Assembly (NCBI RefSeq): GCF_025643595.1
Contig: NZ_CP102826.1
Coordinates: 558,001-622,000, forward strand
From: Saccharopolyspora rosea
GTDB lineage: Bacteria; Actinomycetota; Actinomycetes; Mycobacteriales; Pseudonocardiaceae
Direction of reading: 5' to 3'
DNA length: 64,000 nucleotides
Made by a program: the position numbers and the translations under genes
In this document: in pieces, positions 16,992-25,179 of the stretch
How positions within the stretch are numbered: the first letter of the stretch is position 1
Layout: each line of letters starts with the position of its first letter
Notes under the pieces: generated by a model
Databases searched by the model: none
Seen by the model: only the letters and a program-made list of their open reading frames with translations
What the model was told of the DNA's origin: nothing

Positions 16992-17357
16992 GGAGACCAC
17001 CTCCCATCCCCGTCCTGCGGCGGGGTCGTCTGCGGCTTCTGCTGTTGGGAAGACGTCCCGCTCAGCGCCAGGTTGCCCGCCATTGGGGTGGTTCCTGCCG
17101 GAACCGGCCCCCACTCTGCGCCACTCGGTCCGGTGACCGCCACCCCGGTGATGGAATTGCTTGCGCGGCGCACGAACGAGCACGAATGCGGAGCGGAAAC
17201 ATCGGAAAGATCAACACATTGCGCCGTCCGGTCGGCGCGCATTGCGCGGGCATCGTCCAATGGGGTGGCGATCTTGACCTGAACGGCGGGAGTGCCCGAA
17301 TGTTGGTCTTCGATAGTTTGGGTCCGGGCAGGAGGGCCGCGAACAGGGGGTTTGATC
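16992..17357. other. 366-bp divergent intergenic region
   Basis: No gene is supported. GCGATCTTGACC at 17268-17279 contains a TTGACC box 79 bp upstream of the GH25 start. The same 11 nt (GCGATCTTGAC) occur on the minus strand about 70 bp upstream of the I36-like gene at 24961, also an exported-protein gene. It may be a shared promoter element or coincidence. Confidence 0.3.
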
Positions 17358-18149
17358 ATGGCCGCGCGCATTCCCGGCGTCGACGTCTCGAAATTCCAGG
17401 GAGAACCGGACTGGGGGGCGGTCCGCGGCGCCGGATATGCCTTCACCTACATCAAGTGCACCGAAGGTGTCGGCTATGTGAGCCCCACCGTCGACGCGCA
17501 GCTCGGCGGGGCCCGCAACGCGGGACTCGTCACCGGCCTCTACCACTTCGCCCGGCCGGACACGAATTCACCGCAGCAGGACGCCGCCGACTTCGCCGCC
17601 CAGCTGGCCCGGCTGAATTCGAGCGCCGCCGGAAACCTCCCGCCGTGCCTGGACATTGAAAAGGACGGGGCGAACCTCTCGGCCTGGGTCAAGGGATTCA
17701 TCGACGAGATCCGCGGTCGCACCGGTCGGCACGAGGTGGTCGTGTACGCCTCGGCCTCCTGGTTCCAGAGCAAGCTCGGCACCGACTCCTGGGTCGACCC
17801 GGGAGTGTTCCTGTGGGTCGCGCACTACGGCCGTCCACCCGGGGAACCCGGTTACCTGACCGACCGGGTCGCCATCCACCAGCACGCCTCGGACGGGCAG
17901 GTTCCCGGCATCGGGGGCAATACGGACCTCAACGTGTCGATGGTCGACCTCCCGGTGCTCACCGGTGCCGCCGCTCCGCCGCCTCCTCCCCAGGCGCCGC
18001 CGCAGCAGACCTACGTGGTGCAGCCGGGCGACACGTTGTCCGGGATCGGCGCCAAGCTCGGCGTCGACTGGCGCGCCATCGCGCAGGCCAACGGCATCTC
18101 CGACCCGGACCTGATCTACGTGGGCCAGGTGCTCCGGATCCCGCGCTGA
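17358..18149 (+). CDS. GH25 lysozyme with C-terminal LysM
   Basis: The 263-residue product cleaves peptidoglycan. The GH25 (Chalaropsis/Cellosyl type) catalytic residues are visible in GVDVSKFQG (Asp) and CLDIEKDG (Asp and Glu). Substrate-cleft blocks AYTYIKCTEG-type (here AFTYIKCTEG) and YHFARP are present. After a Pro-rich linker (APPPPPQAPPQ) comes one LysM repeat, TYVVQPGDTLSGIGAKLGVD to VLRIPR (about residues 218-263). No signal peptide is visible at the ATG at 17358, and the upstream frame does not supply one. Either it is exported by a non-Sec route or it acts on the cell's own wall after release. Confidence 0.9.
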   Translation: MAARIPGVDVSKFQGEPDWGAVRGAGYAFTYIKCTEGVGYVSPTVDAQLGGARNAGLVTGLYHFARPDTNSPQQDAADFAAQLARLNSSAAGNLPPCLDIEKDGANLSAWVKGFIDEIRGRTGRHEVVVYASASWFQSKLGTDSWVDPGVFLWVAHYGRPPGEPGYLTDRVAIHQHASDGQVPGIGGNTDLNVSMVDLPVLTGAAAPPPPPQAPPQQTYVVQPGDTLSGIGAKLGVDWRAIAQANGISDPDLIYVGQVLRIPR

Positions 18150-18253
18150 GCGCCCGTCGTCGGGCGTTCGGTGCGTCGCGTGCCGATGTCGGCCGCACTC
18201 GCGCCGAAGGCCCGTTGCCGAACCCTTCCGGGGCCGGGCTCGACGACGGGAGA

Positions 18254-19336
18254 TCAGACCAGCACGGGCGCGCGGGAGAGCACCGCGCCCAGTCCGTACG
18301 CGACGCCCATGACGCCGAGTTCCGCGGCCGCCCATCCGGCGAGCGCGGTGCGCTGGTGCCGTTGGATGCGCGGGAGCAGGCGGAAGCGCAGCTGAGCGGA
18401 CACGGCCGCCAGCAACGCCATGCACCCGATCTTGAGCAGCACGACGCGGCCGTAGGCGGTGCTCACCAGGTCCGCTGCGCCGACGCCGGGTGTGTTGACC
18501 AGCTCGGCGAGGCCGTTGAGCAGACCGGATGCGGCCACCACGGCGATCAAGGCGGTCGCCAGCTTCGAGAAGCGGGGCAACGCCGAGGCGAGCAGCCCGC
18601 GGCGCGGCGCGGCGAACAGCACGAGCCCGAGGAGGCCGCCCGCCCACAGCGCCGCGGCGATCACGTGCAGCTGCATCGAGATCATGCCGAGGTCGTGGTA
18701 GCGCCAGTCCGTCGCATGGCCGGTCAGCGGCAGCGGGAGGAGACCGAGCAGGGCCACGGCGGTGCGCAGCTCGGCGGGGACCGACTCGCCGAAGCGCATC
18801 GCCGCCAGCCCGAGCACCGCGCAGCACAGGGCGACTCCCGCGCTCGCCACGGCGCCCAGCCCGCCCGGGACCGTCGTCACGTAGCCGACGAGCAACCGCG
18901 TCGTCAGCGCGCTGCCCGGACTCAGCTCCCTCGCCTGCAACACCAGCGACACCAGAGCGCACACCATCCAGCAGAGCGCACTGATCACGCTCGCGCGCCG
19001 GGCCGCGCCCACGACGTGTTCGCTGCGCTTGGGCCGGTCCGGGCCCAACAGCCGGGGGAGCAGGCCGAACCCGACCGTGGCCAGCGCGGACAGGTCGAGC
19101 AGCACCCGCGCGGCGGGCAGTCCGAAGTGCACGATCGGCGCCGGGTTCGGCACTCCCGGAACCGTGCCGCCGTCCGTGCCGACCGCGGCGAGCAGCGCCG
19201 CGACCAGCGCGCCGCCCACCAGCGCAACCGCGACGCCGCACTTCGCACGGCGGTCGCCCAGGCCCCCACCGGTGCGCGCCCCGTTCCGGCCGGCGGACCG
19301 ACCGCGCCGACCAGCGGCGTCAGCATCGGCAGCCAC
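18254..19336 (-). CDS. CopD-domain membrane protein
   Basis: The 360-residue integral membrane protein has about eight helices. The C-terminal half has the CopD signature: the His-containing helix MISMQLHVIAAALWAGGLLGLVLF followed by FSKLATALIAVVAASGLLNG and VLLKIGCMALLA. Family members are linked to copper uptake or resistance (CopD/YcnJ). The CopC-like domain that often accompanies them is absent, so a copper role is only suggested. The GTG at 19336 is weakly supported, as no clear ribosome binding site was found. Confidence 0.75.
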   Translation of the reverse strand: MAADADAAGRRGRSAGRNGARTGGGLGDRRAKCGVAVALVGGALVAALLAAVGTDGGTVPGVPNPAPIVHFGLPAARVLLDLSALATVGFGLLPRLLGPDRPKRSEHVVGAARRASVISALCWMVCALVSLVLQARELSPGSALTTRLLVGYVTTVPGGLGAVASAGVALCCAVLGLAAMRFGESVPAELRTAVALLGLLPLPLTGHATDWRYHDLGMISMQLHVIAAALWAGGLLGLVLFAAPRRGLLASALPRFSKLATALIAVVAASGLLNGLAELVNTPGVGAADLVSTAYGRVVLLKIGCMALLAAVSAQLRFRLLPRIQRHQRTALAGWAAAELGVMGVAYGLGAVLSRAPVLV

Positions 19337-20276
19337 GTGCCCATCGTCTCACCCGTGTCGTCGATCTCCGGCCCGCCTCTCGCGATCACGGTTGGTAGCC
19401 GAATTGTTCCGGTGCGCGAAGAAGACGAGAAGATGATCTTTGTCGGGTGTAGTTCGGCTCACCGCGATCGACTTCTGGAGATGATCTCCAGTGTTCGGTA
19501 TTGGTGCTGATGAGGTGATGTTCTCAGCGGTGGCCGGCGACCTGTACGAGCTGGTCGGAGGGGCTGGTGCCGGTGCTCGTCGGGGGGAGAAGTGTTGCTG
19601 ACAATCTCCTCAGCATCGTTGTTCTACAGTCGTGCACGTGTATCCGGCGGACAGCGCAGAGGAGCACGCGCGGGGTGCGTCCGGCACGGCCCGTTCGCGT
19701 GCGGGAGCACCGATTCCGGAGCTCGCGCAGGGAGTGTTCTTTCCCGCAGTTTCGGTGCATCTTCGGCTTTCGTTCACCGGATCGGTTCACGCTTATTCGG
19801 ACAGCGTTTCCGCCGGGTCCGCAATTCGGCGGCCGACGGCACCGGCCGATCGGCGCACCGGGGCGGGCCCGCGGTTGACCCGGGTGGTGGGTCAGGGTGG
19901 CTCAGCCGGTCGTTGTCGCAGGTCGACCAGGCCGTCAGCGGCCCGGTTCCGGGTCTGCGGCAACCCTCGGAGCCGCTGCCGCACCCCGGGTGCGAACCTG
20001 GAACGTCTCAGGGAAATTGGGGGTCGGCTCCCGGATGTCGGACCGGCCCGCGAACACGAGATTGAGCGGTGTGGACGGACAGCGAAGACGGGGGTCACAG
20101 GTGGTGAGGCCCAGCGCGGCGATCGGCCGGTTCGGCGCTCGGGTCGGCTCGGTGGCGCCGCGCACGCTGCGTCGCGCACTAGGGTGGCCGCTAGTCGGAC
20201 AGGACCGCTGCCTGGTGAAAAGGACTGACCTCGCCGTGCATCACGACCCGGCCACCGCCGTTGGGCGTGGTCCCCG
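19337..20276. other. 940-bp region without a convincing gene
   Basis: Codon bias is absent in all frames and GC is lower than in flanking genes between about 19400 and 19830. It holds a perfect 17-nt palindrome (19475-19491) and the presumed promoter of the operon starting at 20277. It may be a gene remnant or a long regulatory region. No tRNA or riboswitch was recognised. Confidence 0.5.
19475..19491. promoter_or_regulatory. Perfect 17-nt palindrome
   Basis: CTGGAGAT-G-ATCTCCAG is an exact inverted repeat with a one-base centre. It stands alone about 140 bp from the CopD-like gene start and 785 bp from the next gene. It could be an operator for that gene or for an unannotated transcript. 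Confidence 0.4.
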
Positions 20277-21221
20277 ATGACTGCACTCGCCGTCGCCCTC
20301 GCCGCGCTCGGTGCCTGCGGATACGCGCTGGGTGCTCGCCTCCAGCACGCCGCCGTGAACGACGTGATCGGCGACCGCGGACTCGGCCTGCGCCACCAGG
20401 CCCAGCTGGTCCGCAACACCCGGTGGCTGCTCGGGCTCGCCTCGCTCGGCAGCGGCGCCGTGCTGCACGCCTGCGCGCTGGGGTTGGCGCCGCTGAGCGT
20501 CGTGCAGCCGGTCGGTGTGATCGCCCTGCCGATCACCGTGCTGCTCAACCTCAAGCAGCAGGGCATCCACGCCCGGGACATCAGCCCGCACGTGCTGTGG
20601 GCGGTGGTGGCGGCGACCGGCGGCGTCGCCGCCTTCGTGGTGCTCGCCGCCGGGAGCGCGACGGCGACGCCGGTGGCGGGGGCCGACCAGCTGTTGGCCA
20701 CCCAGTTGGTCAGCGGCGCCGTGCTGGTGCTGGGAGTGCTGGCCGTGGCGACCCGGTCGAGCATCCGGTGCATCTTCTTCGCCGCCGGATGCGCGGTGGC
20801 GTACGGGTACGTGTCCCTGTTGATGCGGGCCGTCGTCCAGCAGCTGGACGGCAGCGTCGACCTGCTGGACATCAACCTGCTGCCGCTGCTCGGGATCGGT
20901 GCAGCGGTCCTCGCGGGCGGTTGGCTGTTGCAGCACGGGTACGCCAGCGGGCCCCCGGACCTGGTCGTGGCCTGCCTCACCGTGATCGACCCGCTGGTGG
21001 CCGTCGGCCTGGGCATCGGCCTGCTCGGCGAGGCCGACCACGTCGGCCTGTGGACGGCGGTCGGCGAGGTCCTGTGCGCGGCGGTGGCGTGCTCGGGGGT
21101 GTTCGCCCTGGCCCGATACCACCCCGAGACCCAGGAACGACGAGTGCCCGCGGCGGTCAGCGGCGGCGCTGGTCTCGCCGGACCGAGTTCGACAGATCGT
21201 CCTGACGGGAGTTCCCTTTGA
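20277..21221 (+). CDS. DMT-family membrane transporter-like protein
   Basis: The 314-residue product has about ten membrane helices and the DMT/EamA-like pattern, including LHACALGLAPLSVVQPVGVIALPITVLL and a similar second half (VIDPLVAVGLGIGLLGE). Actinobacterial relatives are usually annotated as DMT transporters or magnesium-transporter-like (NIPA) proteins. It is the first gene of a four-gene operon with two glycosyltransferases and a hydrolase. Its stop overlaps the TTG start of the next gene (TTGA). A role in moving a lipid- or nucleotide-linked sugar across the membrane is a guess from that context. Confidence 0.75.
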   Translation: MTALAVALAALGACGYALGARLQHAAVNDVIGDRGLGLRHQAQLVRNTRWLLGLASLGSGAVLHACALGLAPLSVVQPVGVIALPITVLLNLKQQGIHARDISPHVLWAVVAATGGVAAFVVLAAGSATATPVAGADQLLATQLVSGAVLVLGVLAVATRSSIRCIFFAAGCAVAYGYVSLLMRAVVQQLDGSVDLLDINLLPLLGIGAAVLAGGWLLQHGYASGPPDLVVACLTVIDPLVAVGLGIGLLGEADHVGLWTAVGEVLCAAVACSGVFALARYHPETQERRVPAAVSGGAGLAGPSSTDRPDGSSL

Positions 21222-22453
21222 CTTCGCAACCGTTCAGCAGGCGTCCGCTCCGCATCGTGGTCGGTGCGGTGACCTACCCGCCCGACGTGAACGGGGCGGC
21301 GAACTTCGGGCACCGCCTGGCCACCGGCCTGGCCGAGCGCGGGCACGACGTCCACGTGATCTGCCACTCGACCGACCGGCAGCCGCACGTCGCCGTCGAG
21401 AACGGCGTGACGGTGCACCGCACGGCTTCGTACGGCTCGCCGCTGCACCCGACGATCCGCGGCTGCCTGCCCTGGCAGGCGGCGGCGCGGGCGGACCGGC
21501 TCCTCGCCGAGATCCAGCCGGACGTGGTGCACGTCCAGTCGCACTTCTTCATCGGGCGCGGGCTGATCAACTCGGCGCGGCGCCGCGGTATCGGCCTGGT
21601 CGCCACGAACCACTTCATGCCGGAGAACATCTTCGGCTACATCAAGGTGCCGCGGGCGTTGCAGGACGCCGCGGGGCGGATCCTGTGGCACAACCTGGTC
21701 AAGCACTACGGCAAGGCGCAGCTGGTGACCGCGCCGACGCCGCGTGCCGTGCAACTGCTCCGGGACAACGGTTTCGCGCGCCCGGCGATGCCCGTGTCGT
21801 GCGGCATCGACGTGGACCGGTACCGGCGCCGGGCTCGGCAGTTCCGCAAGCACCACCCGGACCCGGAGGTCCGGACCGTGCTGTTCGTCGGGCGGTTGGA
21901 CGAGGAGAAGCACATCGACGACCTGCTGCGGGCGATGTCGCTGCTGCGCACCCAGGCCGCCACGCGGCTGGAGATCGTGGGCGACGGCAGCAGGCGCGCG
22001 GCGTTCGAGCGGCTCGCCGCCGAACTCGGCATCGCCGACCGGGTGCACTTCGCGGGCTTCGTCAGCGATGAGGAGCTGCTCGACGCCTACGCCCGCGCGG
22101 ACGTGTTCTGCATGCCCAGCATCGCCGAGCTGCAGAGCCTGGCGACGATGGAGGCCATGTCGGCTGGCACGCCCGTGGTGCTGGCCAACGCGATGGCACT
22201 GCCGCACCTGGTCAAGCCGGGCCAGAACGGGTGGTTGTACCCGCCGCGCGACGTGCACGCGCTCGCCCGCGCGATCGACGACATCGTCGACGACCGGGAG
22301 ACCATCGACCGGATGGGCGCGGCCAGCGAGCGCTTGGTGTCCCAGCACGACATCGACGCCGTGCTCGCGCGGTTCGAGGCGATCTACCACCACGTGATGG
22401 ACCCGGAGAGCAGTTCGGAGCGCGACGAGGTCCGCGCCGAGCTGGCCAGCTGA
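21218..22453 (+). CDS. GT4-family glycosyltransferase
   Basis: The 411-residue GT-B enzyme opens with the acceptor-domain motif TYPPDVNGAANFGHRLATGL. The donor domain is marked by VLFVGRLDEEKHIDDLLRAM and the sugar-nucleotide block PSIAELQSLATMEAMSAGTPVV, with the retaining-GT4 E-x7-E pattern. The closest look is to actinobacterial mannosyl- or glucosyl-transferases acting on lipids (PimB/diacylglycerol glycosyltransferase type). The start is a TTG overlapping the upstream stop, an unusual choice that implies coupling. The acceptor is unknown. Confidence 0.85.
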   Translation: MTSQPFSRRPLRIVVGAVTYPPDVNGAANFGHRLATGLAERGHDVHVICHSTDRQPHVAVENGVTVHRTASYGSPLHPTIRGCLPWQAAARADRLLAEIQPDVVHVQSHFFIGRGLINSARRRGIGLVATNHFMPENIFGYIKVPRALQDAAGRILWHNLVKHYGKAQLVTAPTPRAVQLLRDNGFARPAMPVSCGIDVDRYRRRARQFRKHHPDPEVRTVLFVGRLDEEKHIDDLLRAMSLLRTQAATRLEIVGDGSRRAAFERLAAELGIADRVHFAGFVSDEELLDAYARADVFCMPSIAELQSLATMEAMSAGTPVVLANAMALPHLVKPGQNGWLYPPRDVHALARAIDDIVDDRETIDRMGAASERLVSQHDIDAVLARFEAIYHHVMDPESSSERDEVRAELAS

Positions 22454-22462
22454 GGACGTGCC

Positions 22463-23344
22463 ATGACCGCACCAGGACTGCGGCCGGCCGAGCGGACCGC
22501 GCGGATCTGCGGCGCCGAGCTGCACCACTGGGTCTACCGCGCGGAACTCGCGGAGGACGCGCGGCGGACCGTGCTGATGGTGCACGGTCTGCGCGGGACC
22601 CACCACGGGCTCGAACTGATCGCCGGGCGGCTGGCCGACCGCTGCGTGGTGATCCCCGACCTGCCCGGTTTCGGGGCCTCCGAGCCGATGGTCGGGCACC
22701 GGCACGACGTGCCCGGCTACGCGGCGGTGGTGGCCGAGCTGATGGAACGCCTCGGCGGCCGCGAGCAACCGCTGGTGCTGCTCGGTCATTCCTTCGGTTC
22801 GGTGGTCGCGGCGCATGTCGCCTCCTGCGCTCCGGAACTCGTGCACCGGCTGGTGCTGGTCAATCCGCTGGCCACTCCCGCGCTGCGCGGGCCGCGCGTG
22901 GTCCTGTCCGGGCTCACGTCGGCCTACTACGCGCTGGGCAAGGCCCTGCCGCCGCGGTGGGGGCACTCGCTGCTGGCGAACAAGCTCGTGGTGTTCGCCG
23001 CGAGCCGCGCCATGACCCGCACCAAGGACAAGCAGTTGCGCCGGTTCATCGACGACAGCCACCTGAAGCACTTCAGCAGCTTCCACAGCCCGGCACTGCT
23101 CAGCGAGACCTTCGAAGCCTCGGTGACGCGCACCGTCGCGGACTACGCGGACGCGCTGCGGATGCGCACGCTGCTGATCGCCGGTGAGACCGACGAGATC
23201 GCCCCGGTCGGCGGTCAGCGGGCGCTGGCCGCCCGGCTGCCGAACGCGGAGCTCGTGGTGATCCCCGAGGTCGGACACCTCGTGCACTACGAAACCCCGG
23301 GCGCGGCGGCCGAGGCGATCCAGCGGTTCCTCGGAGCACCATGA
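22463..23344 (+). CDS. Alpha/beta hydrolase in a glycosyltransferase operon
   Basis: The 293-residue product has the fold's landmarks: oxyanion strand MVHGLRGTHHG, nucleophile elbow LLGHSFGSVVAAH, acid in IAGETDEIAPVGG, and catalytic His in EVGHLVHYE. The segment VPGYAAVVAELMERL is usual for the lid-side region. It starts 10 bp after one glycosyltransferase gene and overlaps the next by ATGA. That placement suggests de-esterification or acyl handling of a glycolipid, an inference only. Confidence 0.82.
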   Translation: MTAPGLRPAERTARICGAELHHWVYRAELAEDARRTVLMVHGLRGTHHGLELIAGRLADRCVVIPDLPGFGASEPMVGHRHDVPGYAAVVAELMERLGGREQPLVLLGHSFGSVVAAHVASCAPELVHRLVLVNPLATPALRGPRVVLSGLTSAYYALGKALPPRWGHSLLANKLVVFAASRAMTRTKDKQLRRFIDDSHLKHFSSFHSPALLSETFEASVTRTVADYADALRMRTLLIAGETDEIAPVGGQRALAARLPNAELVVIPEVGHLVHYETPGAAAEAIQRFLGAP

Positions 23345-24483
23345 GCGGGCCTGGGAGGGGCAGCGGTGCGGATGCTGCCGAGGAGCGCGGGATGAACGTC
23401 GTGGTGGACGCGCGTTGGACGCGCACGGACCACCACGACGGCATCAGCCGCTACGGGGCGAGCCTCATCGAGGCATTGCACCACCTCCATCCGGTGACGA
23501 TGTTGGTTCACGACGAGCGGCAGCTCCGACTGCTGCCGCCGGGCGTGCCTCACGTGGAGGTCAACAGCCCGTTCTCGCCGCGCGAGCTGTTCCTGTCGCG
23601 CACGCTGCACCGGCTGGGTGCGGACGTGGTTTTCAGCCCGTTGCAGGTCATCGGCGGGTTCCGCCGTCGGTACCGGCTCGTGCTGACGCTGCACGACCTG
23701 ATCTACTACCGGCATCCGGAGCCGCCGGGATTCCTGCCGCTGCCGGTCCGGGTGCTGTGGCGGCTCTACCACAAGGCGTACTGGCCGCAGCGCGTCATGC
23801 TCAACCGGGCCGATGCCGTGGTCACCGTCAGCGAGACGACCAAACGGCTCATCGCCGAGCACCGGTTGACCCGGCGTCCCGTTGCGGTCGTCCACAATGC
23901 ACCGCCGGTGCCGGTGCCGTCCGGGCACCACCCGGACCGCGGCGCAGCGGCCGAGCCCGCGGGAGGACCGCGGGAACTCGTGTACATGGGTTCGTTCATG
24001 CCGTACAAGAACGTGGAGACGCTCATCGCTGGCATGGCGCACCTTCCTGGGTACCGGTTGCACCTGGTGAGCCGCATCGCGCCGGAACGGGAGGCGGAAC
24101 TTCGGGGGAGCCTCCCGCCCGGCGCGGATGTGGTCTTCTGGCGGGGGATCGAGGAAAGCGAGTACCAGGACCTGCTCGGCAGGGCCGCAGCCCTGGTGAC
24201 CGCTTCCCGGGACGAGGGTTTCGGGTTGCCCGTCATCGAGGCGATGAACGCGGGGACGCCGGTGGTGTGCAGTGATCTGGAGATCTTCCGCGAGGTGACG
24301 GGCGGGCACGCGAGCTTCTTCGACGCCGGTGCGCCGGAGGAGTTCGCCGCCGCCGTCCGCGCGGTGGAAGATCCCGCCACGCGGTCGGATCTGGTCGAAG
24401 CCGGGCTCGCACAGGCCCGCCGGTTCACCTGGGCCTCGTCCGCGGAACGGCTGCTGGACCTGATGCGGAGCCTGGTCGGCTGA
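23341..24483 (+). CDS. GT4-family glycosyltransferase, second of the operon
   Basis: From the ATG at 23341 the product is 380 residues. An internal ATG at 23392 (MNVVVDARWTRTDHHDGISRY, the normal family opening, with GAGGAG upstream) may be the true start. Donor-domain motifs are YMGSFMPYKNVETLI and RDEGFGLPVIEAMNAGTPVVCSDL, the latter the GT4 E-x7-E block. LHDLIYYRHPE in the N-terminal domain is typical of mannosyltransferase-like GT4 proteins. It overlaps the hydrolase gene (ATGA) and ends the operon. Confidence 0.85.
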   Translation: MSGPGRGSGADAAEERGMNVVVDARWTRTDHHDGISRYGASLIEALHHLHPVTMLVHDERQLRLLPPGVPHVEVNSPFSPRELFLSRTLHRLGADVVFSPLQVIGGFRRRYRLVLTLHDLIYYRHPEPPGFLPLPVRVLWRLYHKAYWPQRVMLNRADAVVTVSETTKRLIAEHRLTRRPVAVVHNAPPVPVPSGHHPDRGAAAEPAGGPRELVYMGSFMPYKNVETLIAGMAHLPGYRLHLVSRIAPEREAELRGSLPPGADVVFWRGIEESEYQDLLGRAAALVTASRDEGFGLPVIEAMNAGTPVVCSDLEIFREVTGGHASFFDAGAPEEFAAAVRAVEDPATRSDLVEAGLAQARRFTWASSAERLLDLMRSLVG

Positions 24484-24541
24484 GAGCTCGTCCTCGGGCT
24501 TCCGCGCGCCGGGGCCGGTGGCGGAACCCGAAGACATTCGC

Positions 24542-24961
24542 TCAGTGCGACCAGATCTTGATGGCGCGGGCCACGAACGGTGCGTCGTTCGCCTGCGAAC
24601 CCGTCGGGTACGTGGCGAACTCCGCGTTCGTCGCGCACGTCGGATCCTGGTAGACCGTCACCGGCTTGCCGGTGTCGTTCCGGAACGACCGGGCTTCCAG
24701 TCCTTCGGGGAGCGCGACGCAGGTCTCGACCGCGGTGGTCTGGAGCCCGGCGACGTGCCGCTCGCCGTCGAACCGCGCACCCGACCAGGCGCAGAAAGAC
24801 CCTGCGGGGCAAGGCTTTTCCGGTGGCGGCGCGGCGTTGACCCAGCCCGCTCCGAACAGTCCGAAGGCGAGCACCAGCAGGGTGAGCGCCGTGGTCCGGC
24901 CGGTGGGGGAGAACCGGGTCGGGCGGAACCGGCGGGCAGGAGTGAGCACGTGCGTGGACAT
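24542..24961 (-). CDS. Secreted peptidase-inhibitor-like protein (I36 type)
   Basis: The 139-residue product has a twin-Arg-free Sec signal (TGRTTALTLLVLAFGLFGAGWVNA) with likely cleavage after VNA. The mature part begins PCPAGSFCAWSGARFDGE, the opening of the beta/gamma-crystallin-like inhibitor I36 family, and carries four cysteines. Family members inhibit metalloproteases in streptomycetes. Inhibition here is not shown. AAGGGG lies 8 nt upstream of the ATG at 24961, supporting the start. Confidence 0.75.
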   Translation of the reverse strand: MSTHVLTPARRFRPTRFSPTGRTTALTLLVLAFGLFGAGWVNAAPPPEKPCPAGSFCAWSGARFDGERHVAGLQTTAVETCVALPEGLEARSFRNDTGKPVTVYQDPTCATNAEFATYPTGSQANDAPFVARAIKIWSH

Positions 24962-25179
24962 GGTGAAAACCCCTTCGTGAGCGGGAAAACGAACTGCCGG
25001 CCGACGAAATCGGCCTGGTGCCACCAGGTTGGCGAAGTCAAGATCGCGACGCCAGCGATCTGACCGGATACACCCTCTTGGGGTGGTTTTCGCCGTTCCG
25101 GGGTCGCTCTTTCCCGCACCGCTTCCACTGCGGTATACAGACACCTCGGTTACCCATCGGTAGGGTGGAGGATCGGCGG

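Noticed and set aside
16992-17357. Shared 11-nt GCGATCTTGAC with the region before the I36-like gene as a regulon motif
   Set aside because: Two copies of 11 nt are not enough to separate it from chance, and no matching -10 spacing is evident.
19632-20228. Possible 198-residue protein in the gene-poor stretch
   Set aside because: Composition is Arg/Ser-rich without a domain, codon bias is absent and there is no ribosome site. Left as non-coding.
19892-23287. Very long leftward open frame (1131 codons) opposite the glycosyltransferase operon
   Set aside because: It is the antisense shadow of high-GC genes. It contains no domain, and the plus-strand genes have clear motifs, coupling and codon bias.
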